A model generated the notes under the pieces. It did not search any database. It was not told where the DNA came from and was given only the letters and a program-made list of their open reading frames with translations. Positions 26,191-33,867 of a DNA stretch of 43,242 bases are shown here, in pieces. The stretch is from Chloroflexota bacterium (GTDB lineage: Bacteria; Chloroflexota; Anaerolineae; Anaerolineales; Anaerolineaceae), in assembly GCA_016838895.1 (NCBI GenBank), contig JAEKNU010000033.1, positions 1-43,242 on the forward strand, written 5' to 3'. The translations under genes were made by a program, and so were the position numbers. Numbering within the stretch: the stretch's first letter is position 1; every line of letters starts with the position of its first letter.

Positions 26191-26208
26191 ATGGCAAACG
26201 TTTGCCAT
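26191..26208. promoter_or_regulatory. LacI-family operator O1
   Basis: ATGGCAAACGTTTGCCAT is a perfect 18-bp palindrome with the CG centre typical of LacI-family sites. It begins about where transcription from the adjacent leftward promoter should start, so bound repressor would block initiation or early elongation. Confidence 0.88.
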
Positions 26209-26216
26209 ATAAATAT

Positions 26217-26245
26217 ATAATAGCGGCAAACGTTTGCCATGTCAA
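26217..26245 (-). promoter_or_regulatory. Sigma-70 promoter of the sugar transporter operon
   Basis: On the minus strand TTGACA (26245-26240) and TATTAT (26222-26217) are 17 bases apart. The spacer contains operator O2 in full. Confidence 0.85.
26225..26238. promoter_or_regulatory. LacI-family operator O2, inside the promoter spacer
   Basis: GGCAAACGTTTGCC is a perfect 14-bp palindrome identical to the core of O1. Its centre is 32 bases from that of O1, about three helical turns, so both sites face the same side. Confidence 0.88.
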
Positions 26246-26460
26246 TAGGCAATTTAATTCTTGTTTTTTAGGAGTGTAAGTTTTGTCAATCCAAAGCGTA
26301 TCCCTATTCAGATTCACTGATCAAATCATAATTTGCATTGGGGGCGGTAGGTTAACATATTTATTTATTGATTCCCCATTGTATTAAATAGTTAGAGGTT
26401 GTCCAGGTTAATCCGAACAAGCTCATTGAATATATTCTTATTTGATTTTATTTTTCTTTC

Positions 26461-29400
26461 TTATTGAGCAATTACCTGAACCAGAACAGATCGAACCACA
26501 CGCCTGTAGGTATAGCTTTGCGCACTATCTTGATATTCTTCACAGGTTACCAGGGTAAGCCAATCTAATTCTTCATGTATTGCAACGGAACTGACGCTAA
26601 TAGCTTTATGGAGGCGGGTATCATGAACTTCATAAATATAGATGCTATTTCCAGAATAAATCTTTATCAGATCCCCATAATGCAAATCTTTAAGTTGAGA
26701 AAATGGCCCAGGTTGGTTATATGCATCCCATACGTGTCCTGTAATTACGGTATTCCCTTTCCAGGTAGGGTAGGCCGTTCCGTATAAAAATCCTGCTTCG
26801 TGGTTAAGCCAGCTTACATCCCATTCCCCATCGACCAGAGGTACACCAACAATCGCTACTTCCAGACCAAGGGCAGGAATTTCCAGAACCATATTGGCAT
26901 TGTTATACTGTTTTTCAGCAGGTTGTTCAGGAAGGTTTGTAAATCTTCCGATTGGAAAACCGGTAGCTGGCAAGCTGGTTGCTGAGGAAATTGTTCCATT
27001 ACTGGTGGTTGCAATACTGAAATTTATTGTTGTATCATTTGCCCCACCATTTAGTTCATTTCCAAAAATATCATAGATGGAAGTAGTTCCGCATACAAAT
27101 AGGCGATATTGCCCATCGCTGTTGAAATCTGCACTATTGACCGTCAGCGTTGCAGTATTCGCCAGGCTGCTGTAATTTACTGTTGTTATGTTGATTTGAG
27201 TATCATCACTGACGATTCCTCCAGCGCAGGAGACGGTATCAAAGCTGGCATTAATGCCTGCCTCGACCAGTAAATAATTATCCGTATAATTGGCCGCATT
27301 AATACTGCTGTCTGCCAAGGCTTCCCGGGTGAATTGAACCTGTAAACTGCCTGGTGCACCGGTAAGGACTTCGCCATCCGTAGGGTTGGTGTTTCCGCCC
27401 ATCATAACCGAAAAATTATCACCCTGACCTTGAATGCTGAAGGTGTAGGGATTGCGGTTTGGATCATCATTATCAATAGTGACTGTGGCTGTCCGGTTCC
27501 CAGCAGCATTTGGATCAAAAGATATCTGAAAATTCTCAGAGACGCCAGTACTGACGGTTGCGCCAGGTTGCATGGAAACACTGAAATCGGCAGCATGCAG
27601 ACCAGTAATTTGAACTCTGGGTGAACCACTGAGGGATAAATCAGATGCTCCAAAATTTTCAATTTCAAAGGTATGGTCAACGGTTCCACCGGTTACATCC
27701 GCGGCACCAAATTCGGTATCATCTGTCAAAGATGGTGTTGTATCGCCATCTTCAATATCCTGTCGCGGTGAGCCACCCCGAACAATCATTAGCGGACCGC
27801 TATACCCTGTTCCCGTGATGTCGAAATTATATGGATTTTCAGATGTATCATTATTGGTAATACTGATATTTCCAGTTCTTGGTCCTATGGCTGTTGCTGC
27901 AAATTGAACAGTGAAGGTGGCACTGTCACCCGCTGCGATGCTGGCAGGTGCATCCGTAATTAATGAGAAATCGGTGCCGGTAACGGTAATTCGGGGAGAA
28001 TCGGACAAAAGTAATTGCCCCGCCCCGGTATTTGTGATCGTAAACGTATGCTGAGGGGAATATGCCAGGTATAAAAACAGGTCATCGCCAAAATCCGTGC
28101 CTTCGGAAGTTGTGGGTGTCGTGTCACCATTTGCAATGGCGGTGCCATTGAAACTAATCTCCATAACAGGTTCAATATACGATGTGCCATTAATGGCAAT
28201 ATCATAATTGCTTTCATCTGTATCCGTATTGGTAATATCCATATCCAGACTGAAGGCTCCTGCTGATGGAACCGTAAAGGAAATATCAAAAGAATCGCTT
28301 CCTCCGGCTGGAATATTAATTGGGACAGCCGTATTCAATGTAAAGCCAGTGGCATTTACCTGATTGGCAGCCGTTACAGCACTAATGGAAAGTTGATCCG
28401 TTCCGGCGCTGTTATCTACCGTATAGGTGAGATCAATGGTACCAATTGGCAGGATACCCAGCGTATCTGTTCCATTATCTGCGATGGAAGTGCCGGCAGG
28501 GCGTTGGATATCAATTTCAGGTGTTCCCCCGATGCCTGTACCGGATACTGCAACATCGTATGGGTTTTCATCAGAATCATTGTTGGCAATATCCATATCA
28601 AAACCGAATGCGCCATTGATACCCACATTAAAGGAAATATCAAATGTTCCTGTTGAACCGGCGGCTACATTGATAGGAGTCGCTGTATCCAATGAGAAAC
28701 CACTGACATTGCTTTCATTGGATGCTGTGACACCGGATATGCTCAACTGATCGGTTCCGGCACTATTGTCTACAGTATATGTGAGATTAACGGTTCCAAT
28801 GGATTGGCTGCCAACGCTGTCGGATCCGCCATCTGCAATTGATGTGGCGGCTGGCCGCTGTAAATCCATTTCCGGCGAACCACCGATACCGGTTCCTGAA
28901 ATGGTAATTGTGTATGGATTTTCATCACTATCATTATTGGCAATTGCCATATCGAAGCTGAAGGCGCCATTGGAAGTAACATCAAAAGAAACATCAAATG
29001 TACCTGTCATTCCGCCTGTAACATTAATGGGTGTGGCAGTATCCAATGAGAAATTACTAATGTTCGATTCGTTAGTGGAGGTTACATTCGAAATGGTTAG
29101 TATATCTGCCCCGGCAGTATTATCAATGGTGTAGGTAAGGTTAACAGAGCCAATGATTTGATTGCCAATCGCATTGGTTCCTCCATCGGCAATGGATGTT
29201 GATGCCGGACGCTGAATATCGATTTCCGGATCGCCATCGAAAGTAACCTGATTATCCGTACTGGTGGATATGAGGTTGGCATTCCCTGCCAGATCGGTGG
29301 CTACACCGCCAGCAATGCTGGCAATGACGGTGCCATCTGATGTCATGCCGCTTACCGCAACATTATAGTTCGTTCCACTTCCTGTTACTGTGGCAGTTGT

Positions 29401-30411
29401 TGCGCCTGCGGTTCCACCCAGGGTAATATCACCGGTGGTAAAGTTGTATGCGTCTTCATTAAAAATAACTGTGAAATTAATGGGTATGCTTGTTGCCGGA
29501 TCGGATTGACCACCAGCCTGATTAATGGTTACTGATGGGGAGACATTATCCAGCAGATAGGTTTGATCTGTTGTTGGTTCATTAGCGGTTAATGATAAAC
29601 CTGTATCTGCTGAAACAATATCATTAGCGAGGTTAAGATTGAGTCCAACTGTACCATTGAAATTGGATAAATCGCCTCCTGACACTGTCACTTCATAAAC
29701 TGAGCTGCTGACAGCACTAACACCTGTCACGGTTGCGGTTGTTGAGCTGTCTACCGAGAAATCTTCCGTTGAGACAAAATCAACAGCTTCATCAAATGTA
29801 GCTCTAAAAATCAAAGAATCGGCATTGGTTTGTGGGCTGGCGGGTGTATATCGTGTGAATGAAGTAGGTGACGGAGCAGTAATAATAGAAATGTTATCAA
29901 TTGTGAGAAGGAAATCTGCTGCGCCTGCTCCACGACTAATTGTTACTGTATCGACAATTTGATTACCGCCACTGGGAGCTATTGTTGCAGCAGTTCCTGC
30001 ACTTACATCAATTGAAAATGGTGGCCCACTTCCACTACCACTGATAACAATAGCCTCATCTGTATCAACATATATGCTTGAAAATGAAAATGCTGCACCA
30101 TTTCTGGCAGTGATTGTGACATATGCATTGTCAGCTGGAGCAAACGCTACTGCACTAATATCTTCATCGGATGTATCATATGCGAATGAGCATAATGTGC
30201 AAACATAATCGAGCCCGGTTTCCAAACTGCCAGTTGAGAAGCTTGTAGGAAAAGAGGGGGGGAAAGGGGCACTTGAAAAATCATCAACATATGTTGCAGC
30301 CAAAACGAGTTGCGGTTGTATGATATTCAACAAAAAACAGACAATTAGGGTCATCAAAAGAAATCGATATACTGAATGATTTGATTTAAATGCAACGCAT
30401 TTTAATTTCAC
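26461..30411 (-). CDS. Secreted repeat protein with choice-of-anchor D repeats, LPATG motif and C-terminal sortase domain
   Basis: About 1,316 residues from a GTG at 30411, chosen because AAGGA precedes it; a GTG seven codons upstream (30432) lacks a site. Numbering here uses the longer form (1,323). Residues to about 46 form a signal peptide ending LVLAA. About 185-400 resemble two bacterial Ig-like domains. Three close repeats of exactly 118 residues start at 402, 520 and 638 (PEIDIQRPA..), then two diverged copies (about 755-1004) of the choice-of-anchor D / ASPM-like type. LPATG is at 1154-1158, straight before a sortase domain with His1233 (VITGHVWDAY), Cys1297 (TLVTCEEY) and Arg1310. 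Sortases cleave such motifs and join the protein to an amine. Substrate motif and enzyme in one chain suggest self-processing or linkage (inference). It is divergent from the tail-collar genes. Confidence 0.88.
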   Translation of the reverse strand: MKLKCVAFKSNHSVYRFLLMTLIVCFLLNIIQPQLVLAATYVDDFSSAPFPPSFPTSFSTGSLETGLDYVCTLCSFAYDTSDEDISAVAFAPADNAYVTITARNGAAFSFSSIYVDTDEAIVISGSGSGPPFSIDVSAGTAATIAPSGGNQIVDTVTISRGAGAADFLLTIDNISIITAPSPTSFTRYTPASPQTNADSLIFRATFDEAVDFVSTEDFSVDSSTTATVTGVSAVSSSVYEVTVSGGDLSNFNGTVGLNLNLANDIVSADTGLSLTANEPTTDQTYLLDNVSPSVTINQAGGQSDPATSIPINFTVIFNEDAYNFTTGDITLGGTAGATTATVTGSGTNYNVAVSGMTSDGTVIASIAGGVATDLAGNANLISTSTDNQVTFDGDPEIDIQRPASTSIADGGTNAIGNQIIGSVNLTYTIDNTAGADILTISNVTSTNESNISNFSLDTATPINVTGGMTGTFDVSFDVTSNGAFSFDMAIANNDSDENPYTITISGTGIGGSPEMDLQRPAATSIADGGSDSVGSQSIGTVNLTYTVDNSAGTDQLSISGVTASNESNVSGFSLDTATPINVAAGSTGTFDISFNVGINGAFGFDMDIANNDSDENPYDVAVSGTGIGGTPEIDIQRPAGTSIADNGTDTLGILPIGTIDLTYTVDNSAGTDQLSISAVTAANQVNATGFTLNTAVPINIPAGGSDSFDISFTVPSAGAFSLDMDITNTDTDESNYDIAINGTSYIEPVMEISFNGTAIANGDTTPTTSEGTDFGDDLFLYLAYSPQHTFTITNTGAGQLLLSDSPRITVTGTDFSLITDAPASIAAGDSATFTVQFAATAIGPRTGNISITNNDTSENPYNFDITGTGYSGPLMIVRGGSPRQDIEDGDTTPSLTDDTEFGAADVTGGTVDHTFEIENFGASDLSLSGSPRVQITGLHAADFSVSMQPGATVSTGVSENFQISFDPNAAGNRTATVTIDNDDPNRNPYTFSIQGQGDNFSVMMGGNTNPTDGEVLTGAPGSLQVQFTREALADSSINAANYTDNYLLVEAGINASFDTVSCAGGIVSDDTQINITTVNYSSLANTATLTVNSADFNSDGQYRLFVCGTTSIYDIFGNELNGGANDTTINFSIATTSNGTISSATSLPATGFPIGRFTNLPEQPAEKQYNNANMVLEIPALGLEVAIVGVPLVDGEWDVSWLNHEAGFLYGTAYPTWKGNTVITGHVWDAYNQPGPFSQLKDLHYGDLIKIYSGNSIYIYEVHDTRLHKAISVSSVAIHEELDWLTLVTCEEYQDSAQSYTYRRVVRSVLVQVIAQ
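28171..29229 (-). repeat. Three tandem 354-bp coding repeats
   Basis: Three consecutive units of 118 codons lie in the sortase-bearing gene. Each begins with P-E-[IM]-D-[IL]-Q-R-P-A and ends near the S-G-T-G-I-G-G type turn. The first two are most alike; the third has drifted towards its end. The even length and similarity suggest recent duplication. Confidence 0.85.
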
Positions 30412-30432
30412 AAACAATTTCCTTTTCCCCAC

Positions 30433-30760
30433 TAATATGGGAACGAACCAGATTTATTCAATGCTCGTTACCAATAATCCCAATAATAAATGTATACAAA
30501 TATTATAAAGAAATATGAATTAAAATGCAAAGAAAATGGAACTTGTAAAATTAATAAAATTAAATATAATATCTTTATCGAAGACAACATAGGCGGACTT
30601 TCTTTTTTACTTGTTTTCAATATTAATTAGAAAAAATTTATTCGTGATTTAGACAAATATGATCCTCAAATATGGAATGGATGTAATTTTATTTAATTAC
30701 ATGGATTATGTTGTTCGGTAAGTCAAAAAATAGAGAAAACGTTTTAATTAAGGAGGCAAT
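30433..30760. other. AT-rich divergent intergenic region
   Basis: This 328-bp spacer separates the sortase-bearing gene and the tail-collar genes. A leftward promoter (TTGCAT, 17 bases, TATAAT) lies at 30502-30530. A perfect 10-bp palindrome AAAACGTTTT (30736-30745) sits just before the ribosome site of the first collar gene. No coding sequence was recognised. Confidence 0.6.
30502..30530 (-). promoter_or_regulatory. Candidate promoter of sortase-bearing gene
   Basis: On the minus strand, TTGCAT (30530-30525) and a perfect TATAAT (30507-30502) have a 17-base spacer. The start codon is about 90 bases downstream. Confidence 0.55.
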
Positions 30761-31279
30761 ATGACAGACCCTTTTGTAGGAGAAATACGATTATTCTCAT
30801 TTTCACGTATTCCGCGGGGTTGGACGAGTTGTGATGGCAAACTATTACAGATCGAAGATTATACTGCTTTGTTCAGTTTGTTGGGCACAATATATGGTGG
30901 AGATGGCAGGGTTGATTTTGCTGTACCAGATTTACGAGGCAGGGTTTCCGTTAGTAACGGTCAAGGACCAGGTCATGCACTATATCGGCAAGGCGAAAAG
31001 TGGGGGTTGGAAACAGAAGTTTTTATGTATGAAACTGATTTACCTCCGCATACACATGATTTGATGGCAATTGAACTTCCTGCAGATAGTTCAGACCCTA
31101 AAAATAATGCGTTTGCTAGCAGGCAACGTCCTCTCTATGTAAATCAAGCACCAGATACAAAAATGATGGTGGATACAATTGCTTCAAGTGGTCATGGTGC
31201 TGCCTGTGAAAACAGGCAACCTTCACTCGTGCTTAATTATTGTATTGCATTGGATGGAGTATATCCATCAAGACCCTAG
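30761..31279 (+). CDS. Tail-collar (MdpB-like) protein 1
   Basis: A 172-residue member of the phage tail collar / microcystin-dependent protein family (COG4675). The family pattern is complete: FVGEIRLFSF near the start, GW..CDGKLL, then YGGDGRVDFAVPDLRGRV (about residues 46-63), an LPPHTHD motif near 95-101, and a C-terminal ENRQPSLVLNYCIALDG. The domain is known from phage tail fibre tips but also occurs in tandem in bacterial chromosomes without phage genes, as here; their role there is unclear, possibly cell-surface or extracellular. No signal peptide is visible. AAGGAGG lies at the right distance from the ATG. It is the first of three paralogues followed by a GNAT gene. Third codon positions look AT-richer than in valS, by eye. 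Confidence 0.88.
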   Translation: MTDPFVGEIRLFSFSRIPRGWTSCDGKLLQIEDYTALFSLLGTIYGGDGRVDFAVPDLRGRVSVSNGQGPGHALYRQGEKWGLETEVFMYETDLPPHTHDLMAIELPADSSDPKNNAFASRQRPLYVNQAPDTKMMVDTIASSGHGAACENRQPSLVLNYCIALDGVYPSRP

Positions 31280-31281
31280 TG

Positions 31282-31350
31282 AACAACTCAGACAGCATTA
31301 AATAGCTGGGAAATGGATCACTATTTTTGAAGTGATTGGAGTTGTTTAAT
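31282..31350 (+). terminator. Structured intergenic RNA, possible attenuator or terminator
   Basis: AACAACTC (31282-31289) pairs with GAGTTGTT (31339-31346). Inside, two small hairpins can form: CAGC/GCTG and ATCACT/AGTGAT. The outer stem is followed by TTTAAT. It starts three bases after the stop of the first collar gene and may partly end the transcript before the second. Confidence 0.4.
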
Positions 31351-31389
31351 AGAAAATGGTTTTCAATTGAAAAGAGAGGAGTAAGAATA

Positions 31390-31893
31390 ATGGATGCATA
31401 TATAGGAGAAATTCGAGATTTTGGTTTTAATTTTGCGCCACGATTTTGGTTGCCTTGTGATGGGAGATTATTACAGATTTCTGAGTATCCGGAACTGTTT
31501 CAATTATTGCGTACAACATATGGTGGGGATGGCGTAACTACTTTTGGGATTCCTGATTTAAGAGGCAGGGTTCCTCTTCATTATGGACATGCTCCTCATC
31601 TGAGTAACTATAATTTGGGTCAGAAAGGTGGGGAGGAATTCACAATTCTAAAGGTAAATAACATTCCTGTACATAGTCATGTATTAATGGCCACATCAGA
31701 AAGTGGAGATTCAACAAATCCTTCCGGAGCTGTAGCAGGAAAAGCAAGTCCGCTTGTTACATATAATTCAAAAACGGATGAGCCAAAAAAAGCAATGCGA
31801 GCTGGCTGTATTTCAAAAACGGGGGATTCACAGCCGAATGAAAATCGCCAACCGTTTCTTGTAACAAATATTTGTATTGCTTGTAGGGGGTGA
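31390..31893 (+). CDS. Tail-collar (MdpB-like) protein 2
   Basis: A 167-residue paralogue. The ATG at 31390 is chosen because AGAGAGGAG lies before it and because the protein then begins MDAYIGEIRDFGF, in register with its two neighbours; an ATG at 31336 would add 18 unrelated residues. It has the shared CDGRLLQI, YGGDGVTTFGIPDLRGRV, IPVHSH and ENRQPFLVTNICIACRG segments. The middle and the variable segment between the His motif and ENRQP differ from copies 1 and 3, which suggests separate ligand surfaces. It ends directly after the conserved C-terminal strand, without the short tails of the others. Probable co-transcription with its neighbours, though 110 bases of structured spacer precede it. 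Confidence 0.87.
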   Translation: MDAYIGEIRDFGFNFAPRFWLPCDGRLLQISEYPELFQLLRTTYGGDGVTTFGIPDLRGRVPLHYGHAPHLSNYNLGQKGGEEFTILKVNNIPVHSHVLMATSESGDSTNPSGAVAGKASPLVTYNSKTDEPKKAMRAGCISKTGDSQPNENRQPFLVTNICIACRG

Positions 31894-32035
31894 TTCTCCA
31901 GCAAGTGACTGAATGCAGAGTGGTAAAAATAATTCCTTGCAAAGCATGAATTATGGATTTGTAAAACAGGAAACTTTGTAGTGTATTACCAATATTTCTT
32001 GTATTTATCATAAGATATTTTCAGTAGGAGGTAGG

Positions 32036-32551
32036 ATGGCAGAGGCGTTTATAGGGGAAATTCGATTGTTTGCGTTCAATACCATACCAAGTGGTTGGGC
32101 ATTGTGTAATGGACAATTATTAAATATTTTTGAGCATACTGCATTGTATAGTTTGATAGGAAATGCATATGGTGGAGACGGTAGGACTACATTTGGCTTA
32201 CCTGATATGAGGGGAAGAGTTGCGGTAAATCAGGGACAATCACCTGGTGCAAGTACTTATTTGCTTGGTCAAAGGGTGGGAGTTGAAAAAGTGAAATTAA
32301 CTGAAAGACAGATGCCCTCCCATAAGCATGAATTGATGGTTAGCTCTGCGGTAGCTAATAGTACAACCCCAGTTGGAAATGTATTGGCGGTCACTGCTGA
32401 TGACGTGTATAAAGTAAAAGAGCCTGATGAAGAAATGATGTTGGGCAGTATTGCCACAACAGGTGAAAGCGAGCCTATCGAAAATCGGATGCCTTATCTT
32501 GCTTTATGCTATTGTATAGCCATGACAGGAATAATGCCAGAGCCGAGTTGA
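32036..32551 (+). CDS. Tail-collar (MdpB-like) protein 3
   Basis: A 171-residue paralogue with EAFIGEIRLFAFNTIPSGWALCNGQLL, YGGDGRTTFGLPDMRGRV, a MPSHKHE histidine motif, and ENRMPYLALCYCIAMTG at the end. It is closest to copy 1 in the first 60 residues. AGGAGG is placed well before the ATG. Three such genes in a row with different central segments fit a hetero-oligomer in which each subunit has a distinct role (inference). A terminator hairpin follows 22 bases after the stop, just before the acetyltransferase gene. Confidence 0.88.
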   Translation: MAEAFIGEIRLFAFNTIPSGWALCNGQLLNIFEHTALYSLIGNAYGGDGRTTFGLPDMRGRVAVNQGQSPGASTYLLGQRVGVEKVKLTERQMPSHKHELMVSSAVANSTTPVGNVLAVTADDVYKVKEPDEEMMLGSIATTGESEPIENRMPYLALCYCIAMTGIMPEPS

Positions 32552-32572
32552 TTTTGTTCTCTACTTTTTATC

Positions 32573-32609
32573 ACAGGCTCTTTCTAACACAATGGATAGA
32601 GCCTGTTTT
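32573..32609 (+). terminator. Terminator or attenuator between collar gene 3 and GNAT
   Basis: ACAGGCTCT (32573-32581) pairs with AGAGCCTGT (32598-32606), followed by TTTT. The acetyltransferase ribosome site AGGA starts at once after the T run. Confidence 0.8.
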
Positions 32610-32617
32610 AGGAAAAT

Positions 32618-33118
32618 ATGGTTTCCTGTTTTGAGAATATTCTAGCTTTGCGAAAAATAAATATCAAGGACCTTCCATTTCTTTTTCATGTATATGCCTC
32701 TACTCGCTCTGAAGAAATGGTTTTAGCTGGTTGGGATACTGCTCAAACTAAGGCGTTTTTGCATATGCAGTTTAACTTGCAGCATACACAGTGGCAGCAG
32801 CGGTTTTCTCAAGCAAATTTTGATATTATTTTGCTGGAAGGTAAATCTGTGGGGCGTTTTTATGTTGACAGGAGCAAAAAGGAAATTCATATCATTGATA
32901 TCGCCATATTGCCTGAATTTCGTGGACAGGGCATAGGATCATATCTGATAGAGGAATTAATTGCAGAGGCCAAGGGGAAAAACAAAAAATTAAGTTTACA
33001 GGTGTTAAAAACAAATCCGGTAATAGGGTTGTATCAGCGGATAGGTTTTCGCGTTGTTCAGGAAGATGATGTATATGCACTTATGGAAAATGTTCCAGAT
33101 TTTTCATTTGATACATAA
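32618..33118 (+). CDS. GNAT-family N-acetyltransferase
   Basis: A 166-residue acetyltransferase. Residues 10-30 (LRKINIKDLPFLFHVYASTR) form the first strand and helix. The acetyl-CoA loop is in DIAILPEFRGQGIGSYLIEELI (about 92-113; R-G-Q-G-I-G), and VLKTNPVIGLYQRIGFRVVQED is the usual last motif with the strand-breaking N-P and Y-Q-R-x-G-F. It transfers an acetyl group from acetyl-CoA to an amine; the acceptor is unknown. AGGA lies four bases before the ATG. Its place next to three collar genes suggests it may modify one of them, or act as a protective enzyme, but that is inference. Expression must pass, or start after, the hairpin immediately ahead. Confidence 0.9.
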   Translation: MVSCFENILALRKINIKDLPFLFHVYASTRSEEMVLAGWDTAQTKAFLHMQFNLQHTQWQQRFSQANFDIILLEGKSVGRFYVDRSKKEIHIIDIAILPEFRGQGIGSYLIEELIAEAKGKNKKLSLQVLKTNPVIGLYQRIGFRVVQEDDVYALMENVPDFSFDT

Positions 33119-33420
33119 ATCACCGTAGAAGAATTGCGAGTTACATATTAATTGTTTCCTCGCTTTATTGGGAATCAAGTTCACTGTCAAGATGTTCGTT
33201 ATCTTTACTGTTTGAGACATATATCTAATTTCTTTTGGTAACTGCTTCAACTATGCAAATGTAATGGATTGATACAGCTTTTTTTAAACCAAGCCCCCAT
33301 TTATTTATTAATAACGATCATATCGGGTGGATTTATAGATACTACTGCTTTCCCAAAGCAAAGATTCTGCTTTTGGTTTGCATCAGAATGATATGGAGTT
33401 TGGGGGTGGTATAAAAGAGT
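33119..33420. other. Intergenic region, convergent, no gene seen
   Basis: This 302-bp AT-rich stretch lies between the ends of the GNAT and RNase HI genes. Only a weak inverted repeat (CCAAAGCA and TGCTTTTGG near 33354-33380) stands out; it has no T run. No reading frame or RNA was recognised. Confidence 0.5.
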
Positions 33421-33867
33421 TTATTTCTTATATTTCTGCATAGCTTTACTGGCTAGCTTGTCGGCCTTTTCATTGTAATGGGTGCCGACATGTGCCCGCG
33501 TCCACTGCCATTTGATGGTGTGTATTTCTTTAAGTTTCACTAATTCTTTCCACAAATCCTGATTCGCGACGGGTCCACTGCTGCCGCGCCAGTTCTTTCT
33601 GATCCAGTTGGGCAGCCATTCGGTGATGCCCTTTTGCAGGTATTGCGAATCGGTAAACAGTAAAATATCAGATGGTTTCACAATGGATTTTAACGCCTCA
33701 ATGGCGGCGGTTAATTCCATACGGTTATTGGTTGTTTGCGCTTCACCGCCGGATAGTTGAATTTCCTGTTTATCTGCGGTAAGTAGTATGGCGCCCCAGC
33801 CGCCGGGACCAGGATTGGGCTCGCATGAGCCATCAGTATAAATTGTAACTTTTGCTTGATTTGCCAT
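33421..33867 (-). CDS. rnhA: Ribonuclease HI
   Basis: A 148-residue RNase HI, which cuts the RNA strand of RNA-DNA hybrids. The catalytic acids are visible: Asp12 in IYTDGSCEPNPGPGGW, Glu about 51 in NNRMELTAAIEAL, Asp about 73 in LLFTDSQYL, and the last Asp about 137 in HYNEKADKLAS. The ARAHVGTHYNE segment supplies the mobile histidine. Length is close to the E. coli enzyme (155). The gene begins within the stop of the preceding binding-protein gene (TAATG) and is the last of a three-gene operon that otherwise deals with sugars and nucleotides, so linkage is likely only positional. Confidence 0.95.
   Translation of the reverse strand: MANQAKVTIYTDGSCEPNPGPGGWGAILLTADKQEIQLSGGEAQTTNNRMELTAAIEALKSIVKPSDILLFTDSQYLQKGITEWLPNWIRKNWRGSSGPVANQDLWKELVKLKEIHTIKWQWTRAHVGTHYNEKADKLASKAMQKYKK

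Noticed and set aside
28393..29134. Long plus-strand open frames across the repeat region of the sortase-bearing gene
   Set aside because: They mirror the repeated coding sequence in antisense, lack ribosome sites and resemble no protein family.
28171..29229. CRISPR-like or satellite repeat
   Set aside because: The 354-bp units are in frame, coding, and part of one protein domain series, with no spacers.
30761..32551. Prophage or tailocin interpretation of the collar genes
   Set aside because: No sheath, tube, baseplate, capsid, lysis or integrase gene is present in the flanking sequence; the neighbours are a GNAT gene and a surface protein.
33354..33380. Inverted repeat after RNase HI as a terminator
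   Set aside because: The stem is imperfect, lies 40 or more bases past the stop, and is not followed by T residues.
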